Assembly: GCA_014240065.1 (NCBI GenBank)
Contig: JAAZXR010000027.1
Coordinates: forward strand, 21,895-58,248
Source of the DNA: Myxococcales bacterium
GTDB taxonomy: Bacteria > Myxococcota_A > Polyangia > Nannocystales > Nannocystaceae
Reading direction: 5' to 3'
Length of the DNA: 36,354 nt
Within the stretch, counting starts at the first letter, position 1; each line of letters begins with the position of its first letter. Shown here one piece after another: positions 32,426 to 36,354 of this stretch. The notes beneath the pieces were generated by a model. It saw nothing but the letters and a program-made list of their open reading frames with translations, was not told where the DNA came from and searched no databases. A program made the translations under genes and the position numbers.

Positions 32426-33160
32426 TCAGGGCGTCGAAGATTCGCCGTCGTCGCCGTATCGGCGGCGGCGTTCTTCGTGGATGTCGGCGATCGTCGCCTC
32501 GAGCCGGGCGCGCGCGGCTCGCTCTGACATCGCGCGGAAATTGGTCTCGGCGATCTCCGAGGAAATCTCGGGATCTGTGGTCACGCATCGGTCGAGCAAG
32601 GACACCAGCTCCGGGGATTGTGCGAGCAGCCGCTCGCGAACTCTCGCTTCGTGGACCGATTGGGCCTGCCGCCGCACCTCGTCGAGCGTCTCGGCGCGGA
32701 CACATTGGATCACCGGGTCGGGTGTGCGGCGGATGAGCGGGATCAGCTGGTGGGGCCTGCGAAGCGCCTCGCCCGTGTGTTGCGGGGTGGGATGAAAGCT
32801 CACCATATAAAACGCGGGGAGCCCCTCGCGCGCGGCGAAGGTCTCCCGGAGGTCGGTCATAAATTTGTCGAAGGTCTTGGGGGTTGTCCACGGGTGCCCG
32901 GCCCGGACGGGGCAGGTGAGGAGCATGATCTCCACGGGGGGCGTGGCCCGCACCGTCTCCACCAACAGGTCGCACGCGACCTGCACGTCGTCGTCAGGGG
33001 GGCGCGCACGGAAGATGGGGCGCCGCACGAGGCCGGCCTCGCGGCTCTTTCGAGAGAAGGGGCAAAGGTTCATCTGTTCCACCACCTCCATCAGATATCG
33101 ATCGTGAATCTCGTGGACGACGGCGTCGTCGGGAGGCCATGGAGGAGGCGGCGCGGACAC
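32426..33160 (-). CDS. DUF1415 family protein
   Basis: 244 aa from the GTG at 33160. It contains DUF1415 hallmarks: YLMEVVEQMNLCPFSRKSREAGLVRRPIF with the conserved NLCPF, a central helical/strand block, and YMVSFHPTPQHTGEALRRPHQLIPLIRRTPDPVIQCVRAETLDEVRRQ. The C-terminal 60 residues are helical and charged. The function of the family is unknown. The start lies 5 nt after a -10-like TAGCAT. It diverges from the NahK-like kinase gene with 77 bp between starts. Confidence 0.85.
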   Translation of the reverse strand: MSAPPPPWPPDDAVVHEIHDRYLMEVVEQMNLCPFSRKSREAGLVRRPIFRARPPDDDVQVACDLLVETVRATPPVEIMLLTCPVRAGHPWTTPKTFDKFMTDLRETFAAREGLPAFYMVSFHPTPQHTGEALRRPHQLIPLIRRTPDPVIQCVRAETLDEVRRQAQSVHEARVRERLLAQSPELVSLLDRCVTTDPEISSEIAETNFRAMSERAARARLEATIADIHEERRRRYGDDGESSTP

Positions 33161-33165
33161 GGGTC

Positions 33166-33171
33166 ATGCTA
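33166..33171 (-). promoter_or_regulatory. Putative -10 element of the DUF1415 gene
   Basis: Minus-strand TAGCAT ends 5 nt before the GTG at 33160. -35 unclear. Predicted leaderless. Confidence 0.35.
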
Positions 33172-33188
33172 CCGCGTTCCTCCGCAAG

Positions 33189-33217
33189 TTTGGGCGGCGC
33201 CCCAAGACCGCTAGAAT
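33189..33217 (+). promoter_or_regulatory. Putative promoter of the NahK-like kinase gene
   Basis: TTTGGG (33189-33194), 17-bp spacer, TAGAAT (33212-33217; 5 of 6 matches to TATAAT). A leader of about 13 nt without a Shine-Dalgarno precedes the ATG at 33238. Confidence 0.4.
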
Positions 33218-33237
33218 TTTACTTCTGCCCGCAGTTG

Positions 33238-34317
33238 ATGGAAGTTGGAGCCGTGGACGCGCCATTTCCCGAGGGAGTGCGACGAGCTTGGCCTGGCCTG
33301 GTGTGGGCGGAGGCGGAGCCGCTCGAGGGGGGGCTCATCAACCGGACGTGGATGGTCCCCGCGACCGGCGCGGAGGGGTCTGTCGTTGTCCAGCGCGTCA
33401 GCGACATTTTTGACCCTCGAATTCACGAGAACATCGAGGCCGTCACGCAGGCGCTGTCCGAGGCGGGGGTCTGCACCCCTACGCTGGTGCGCACGGGCGG
33501 CGGCGCCCTCTGGGTAGAGCTCCCGGAGGGGACATTTCGGGTGCTCACGCGGCTCGCGGGGCGTTGCGCCCCGGCCCTGTCTGGCGAGGTCGCCGCGAGG
33601 AGCGTGGGGACCCTGCTCGCTCGATTTCACGGCGCGTTGGAGGGGCTCTCGAACGAGTTCGTGGGCATGCGAGGAGGTGTGCACGATACGCCGAGGCATC
33701 TGGAGGCGCTGGCGCGCGCGGTGGAGGGCGGGGGGGCGCATCGCCTCTACGACGACGTGGCCCGGCTCAACGACGCGACCCTCGCGTGCGTGGCGGCGCT
33801 CCCAGAGGTGTCACTTCACGAGACGATTATCGGGCATGGCGATCCGAAGGCCGGCAACGTCATCTTCAACGAGGGGCTGACCGACGCCGTCGCGCTGATA
33901 GACCTCGACACGGTGGGTCCGATCGCGCTGGCTCATGAGCTGGGCGACGCCCTGCGTTCGTGGTGCAACCCCGCGGGAGAGGACCACCCGGCGCCAAAGG
34001 TGGACGAGGGCGCCCACGCGGCGGCTGTGCAGGGATACTTCGAGGGATGGCGAGGGCGGCTCACACCCGGGCGACGCGCGGAGATGGCGGAGGCGCTGCG
34101 TGTGGGGCTCCCGTGGATCTGCCTCGAGCTGAGCGCCCGCTTCGCGGCCGACGCTCTCGAAGAGCGCTACTTTGGCTGGGACGCCTCGGCGTTCCCTAGC
34201 CGAGGAGCCCACAACCTCTGGCGAGCCCGGGGACAGCTCGCGCTCGCACAGTCGGCGCTGCGCTGTGAAGGCCTCCGGCGAGCCCACATCGCGCGCGCCG
34301 CGTCGTCGGCCCAGTAG
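33238..34317 (+). CDS. Phosphotransferase (APH/choline-kinase fold), NahK-like
   Basis: 359 aa from the ATG at 33238. N-lobe LEGGLINRTWMV...VVVQRVSDIFDPRIHENIEAVTQAL closely follows the pattern of N-acetylhexosamine 1-kinases (GHIND, LQRIN, VF.DP..L..NI). The catalytic loop is HGDPKAGNVIF (HxDxxxxN) and the metal-binding segment ALIDLDTVGPIALAHELGDALR matches NahK's IDLDTVMPG...DFGD. Substrate is therefore probably a sugar or amino sugar (N-acetylhexosamine), but other small-molecule kinases of the fold cannot be excluded. An in-frame extension to 33139 would overlap the divergent DUF1415 gene and is rejected. Confidence 0.82.
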   Translation: MEVGAVDAPFPEGVRRAWPGLVWAEAEPLEGGLINRTWMVPATGAEGSVVVQRVSDIFDPRIHENIEAVTQALSEAGVCTPTLVRTGGGALWVELPEGTFRVLTRLAGRCAPALSGEVAARSVGTLLARFHGALEGLSNEFVGMRGGVHDTPRHLEALARAVEGGGAHRLYDDVARLNDATLACVAALPEVSLHETIIGHGDPKAGNVIFNEGLTDAVALIDLDTVGPIALAHELGDALRSWCNPAGEDHPAPKVDEGAHAAAVQGYFEGWRGRLTPGRRAEMAEALRVGLPWICLELSARFAADALEERYFGWDASAFPSRGAHNLWRARGQLALAQSALRCEGLRRAHIARAASSAQ

Positions 34318-34346
34318 CGGACGCGGCGCGGCCGAGCTCGCCGACA

Positions 34347-35231
34347 TCAGCGCGACGTGGAGCCACCGTCGGGCGCGGGCGGCGTGGGGTGGTTCTTCCG
34401 CCTGTCCATCGGGGGAGGTGGAGCGGCGGCGTCGCTGGAGTCGGCGGCGGCTCGGCGAAGCTCGGCGACGCGGTCCGCCAGGGTGCGCCGGAACTCCTCG
34501 TCTCCCGACTCACGTCGGAGCGATTCGAAGATCGCGATGGCGTCGTCTACATGGGCGGGGTGCCGCGACGAGAGGGTCGCGAGTTCGAGCGTCCAGTCGC
34601 GTCGTTCGGGCGCGAGCTCAAGCGCGTTCTTGAGCGCCGCGATCGCGTCATCGAGGCGCTCTGGAAGTCCTTGCAAGACGTTGGCGTGGACCATGTGTCG
34701 TGCGGCGGTGGGGGAACGCGACAACGCGACACGCGCCGCCGCCTCCGACTGGGGCAGGTCGCCGAGGAGGCGGAGTTGCTGGGCGAGCTCGTCGTAGTCC
34801 GCTGTGGAGATCGCGGGATCGTCGACGATGACCAAGCCGCCCATCGCCGCCTGATATTGTTCTCTTCGGCGCGGCACTGTGGCGAGGAATCGCGCCAGCT
34901 GAAGCTCGCACGCGAGGACAGGGGGATCGCGATGCAGACACGGCTGCAGCGAACGCTCGGCGGTCCGGCGGTCACCCGCGCGGAGCGCGGTGGCGGACAC
35001 CTCGACCATCGCGGCGATCTGTTCGGGAGCGGGGAGCGGGCCCGAAGCTTCGTGGAGGATCCCCGCCGCCGCCCTCCCCGCCACCTGCTCGGGCGCGACC
35101 GGCTCACCGGACGCGTGGGTCTGCTCGGACGTCGCGCCCAACACTTGGCGGGGCGGGGCGCTCGCCGGGCCACAGGCGGTCAAGCACGCCACCAGCAACG
35201 GGACAAATTTCGGAGGGTCGAACCGGATCAC
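34347..35231 (-). CDS. Lipoprotein with TPR-like repeats
   Basis: 294 aa from the GTG at 35231 (VIRFDPPKFVPLLVACLTAC), a short lipoprotein signal with a lipobox-like CLTAC (Cys20). The mature part is helical with Ala-rich TPR-like pairs (ADYDELAQQLRLLGDLPQSEAAARVALSRSP, DDAIAALKNALELAPERRDWTLELATLSSRHPAHVDDAIAIFESLRRESG), ending in an acidic/Pro tail. Longer in-frame starts lie inside the coaD gene in antisense and are rejected. It diverges from coaD, whose start codon lies 22 bp away across the palindrome at 35233-35252. Converges with the NahK-like gene. Confidence 0.75.
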   Translation of the reverse strand: MIRFDPPKFVPLLVACLTACGPASAPPRQVLGATSEQTHASGEPVAPEQVAGRAAAGILHEASGPLPAPEQIAAMVEVSATALRAGDRRTAERSLQPCLHRDPPVLACELQLARFLATVPRRREQYQAAMGGLVIVDDPAISTADYDELAQQLRLLGDLPQSEAAARVALSRSPTAARHMVHANVLQGLPERLDDAIAALKNALELAPERRDWTLELATLSSRHPAHVDDAIAIFESLRRESGDEEFRRTLADRVAELRRAAADSSDAAAPPPPMDRRKNHPTPPAPDGGSTSR

Positions 35232-35232
35232 C

Positions 35233-35252
35233 GTTGGGAGTATACTCCCAAC
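35233..35252. promoter_or_regulatory. Perfect 20-bp palindrome forming a divergent promoter
   Basis: Arms GTTGGGAGTA/TACTCCCAAC with no spacer. Each strand contains TATACT (plus 35241-35246, minus 35239-35244; 5 of 6 matches to TATAAT). The plus element ends 6 nt before the coaD ATG (35253); the minus element ends 7 nt before the lipoprotein GTG (35231). Both predicted transcripts begin at or 1 nt before the start codon. The arms also carry GGGAG, which could act as a distant (12-13 nt) Shine-Dalgarno if a longer RNA is made. No good -35 on either side. Confidence 0.6.
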
Positions 35253-35780
35253 ATGGCAGCGAAAGGCAGCGACCAGCCGCGTGTAGGCATGACGGCGGTA
35301 TATCCGGGGAGTTTCGACCCGGTGACCTACGGCCACGTAGACATCGTGGAGCGTGCGGCCCGCGTGTTTGACAAGGTCGTCCTCGGCGTCGGCCGTCATC
35401 CCTCCAAGCGCTGCTTCTTTAGCCAAGAAGAGCGCCGGCGGCTCCTCCAAGAGAGCGTGTCGCACCTCGACAATGTGGTGGCCGAGAGCTTCGATGGGCT
35501 CGTGGTTAACTTCTGCAAGGACAAGGACGCGCGCGTGATCGTGCGTGGGCTGAGGGCGACGCTCGACTTTGAATCCGAATTTCAGATGGGACAGGCCAAC
35601 CGAGACATCGCGCCGGACATCGAGACGATCTTCTTTTTCTGCGCGCCTCACGGTCAGTTCATCTCGTCGTCCCTCGTCAAAGAGATCGCGAGCCATCAGG
35701 GTGACTATCGTCGCTACGTCCCGGCGTGTGTCTACGAGGCGACGGAGAAGCGGTTCGCGGAGCTAGGGACGGGCGGGTGA
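35253..35780 (+). CDS. coaD: Phosphopantetheine adenylyltransferase
   Basis: 175 aa from the ATG at 35253, or 163 aa from the ATG at 35289 (MTAVYPGSFDPVTYGH), the usual family start; I list the first because it directly follows the palindromic promoter. Catalyses ATP + 4'-phosphopantetheine to dephospho-CoA, the penultimate step of CoA synthesis. Motifs: YPGSFDPVTYGHVDIVERA (TxGH nucleotidyltransferase), VVNFCKDKDARVIVRGLRATLDFESEFQMGQANR, and FISSSLVKEIASHQGD (SxxKE). Length and order are canonical. The stop overlaps the next gene by 4 bp (GTGA), so downstream translation is probably coupled. Confidence 0.96.
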   Translation: MAAKGSDQPRVGMTAVYPGSFDPVTYGHVDIVERAARVFDKVVLGVGRHPSKRCFFSQEERRRLLQESVSHLDNVVAESFDGLVVNFCKDKDARVIVRGLRATLDFESEFQMGQANRDIAPDIETIFFFCAPHGQFISSSLVKEIASHQGDYRRYVPACVYEATEKRFAELGTGG

Positions 35781-36354
35781 AGCGACCGTCGACCGGACTC
35801 GTCGCGCCCGCGCGGGACGAAGAGGCTTGGACCGGTGACGGCCACGCGATTCGACTTGAGGCGGGCGACGAGGTCGGGATCTCGCGGCGCGAGGTTTCGC
35901 TCGATTCCTTCCGCGAGGGGTTCTCGCAAGGGGTGGAGCTGTTCGGCATGGACGCCGCCCTCGTGGTGCGCGGTCGCACGATTTTGTCTCGTGAACAGCT
36001 TCGCGCGGAGACGCGAGAGCTCATGGAGAGCATCGGCATCCCGGAGCGCGGAGTGTTCGTCCGGGTCGATGACGGTGAGTTCGAGCTGCGGATTCCTCGG
36101 TGGGTGGTGGCGATGGTCGGGTTGACGCGTCCGCTCGGAGGCGGAGGCGGCGGGGGCGGGTTTGTCGGCGTGGCGGCGGGCCTGACCGCGGCGGGGCTGG
36201 CGCTGGGACTGTCCGGGCTGCCACTCGGCGTCCCGGGGGCGATGGTCGTGCTCGCGGGCGCGGGGCTGCTGTGGATGACGGCCGTCACGAAGGCGCGGGG
36301 CCTGATCGCTGGGCGTCTCACCGAGGAATTGGGCCGACTCGCGCGACGTGAGGG
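35777..36354 (+). CDS. Hypothetical membrane protein (partial)
   Basis: Starts at the GTG at 35777 that overlaps the coaD stop (GTGA) and remains open to the window end (192 codons seen). N-terminal soluble region (about 1-110) includes RREVSLDSFREGFSQGVELFGMDAALVVRGRTILSREQLRAETRELMESIGIPERGVFVRVDDGEFELRI. A Gly-rich linker (about 119-124) precedes a hydrophobic stretch (FVGVAAGLTAAGLALGLSGLPLGVPGAMVVLAGAGLLWMTAV), probably one or two membrane helices. I do not recognise the family. Translational coupling to coaD suggests co-regulation, not necessarily a shared pathway. Confidence 0.6.
   Translation, partial: MKRPSTGLVAPARDEEAWTGDGHAIRLEAGDEVGISRREVSLDSFREGFSQGVELFGMDAALVVRGRTILSREQLRAETRELMESIGIPERGVFVRVDDGEFELRIPRWVVAMVGLTRPLGGGGGGGGFVGVAAGLTAAGLALGLSGLPLGVPGAMVVLAGAGLLWMTAVTKARGLIAGRLTEELGRLARRE

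Noticed and set aside
34389-35252. In-frame extension of coaD upstream to 34389
   Set aside because: This part is antisense to the TPR-like lipoprotein gene, and CoaD begins with YPGSFDPVTYGH near 35289.

Overview
High-GC bacterial chromosome segment (about two-thirds G+C by eye) with 31 protein-coding genes, two of them cut by the window ends, and one tRNA. The organism is most likely a Myxococcota-type (former Deltaproteobacteria) Gram-negative: there are many Cys-rich lipoproteins, a Pal/OmpA lipoprotein, an NtrC-family regulator, standalone Lon-N and DUF1415 proteins, and a planctomycete/myxobacterial style of heme-domain lipoprotein. I saw no phage, transposon, integron or CRISPR. This is core chromosome, mostly monocistronic, with genes on both strands.

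Layout. 1-7.8 kb: partial Lys-tailed protein, L,D-transpeptidase lipoprotein, Cys-rich lipoprotein, topA, glycosyltransferase-like protein. 7.8-11.2 kb: low-molecular-weight tyrosine phosphatase translationally coupled to a lipoprotein, then a two-gene operon encoding a cytochrome/DUF5777 fusion and a di-heme-type lipoprotein. 11.3-13.8 kb: a response regulator with a crippled AAA+ domain, followed by a P-loop ATPase with altered catalytic motifs. 13.8-17.4 kb: M61 protease, polytopic membrane protein, 3-hydroxyacyl-CoA dehydrogenase. 17.6-22 kb: membrane protein with a long GETx/SGET repeat stalk, Tat-exported SpoIID-like protein, CPBP protease, tRNA-Leu with anticodon AAG. 22-26 kb: pyruvate kinase, Pal-like Cys-rich lipoprotein, large Cys-rich lipoprotein. 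26.3-30.8 kb: endonuclease/exonuclease/phosphatase-fold protein, rpsU, Lon-N protein, Mrp/ApbC ATPase, peptide deformylase. 30.8-36.4 kb: LysM-MepA endopeptidase, DUF1415 protein, NahK-like kinase, TPR-like lipoprotein, coaD, partial membrane protein.

Shared themes. Envelope biology dominates: peptidoglycan enzymes or binders (L,D-transpeptidase, SpoIID-like, LysM-MepA, Pal/OmpA), plus at least seven predicted lipoproteins. Housekeeping genes (topA, pyk, rpsU, def, coaD, mrp, tRNA) are scattered singly among them.

Main unexpected signal: at about a dozen genes a -10-like hexamer (TAnnnT) ends 5-8 nt before the start codon and no Shine-Dalgarno sequence is present. Transcription should therefore begin at or within about 2 nt of the start codon, which implies widespread leaderless mRNAs. 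The clearest case is a perfect 20-bp palindrome that fills the gap between coaD and a divergent lipoprotein gene and carries a -10 hexamer in each direction.
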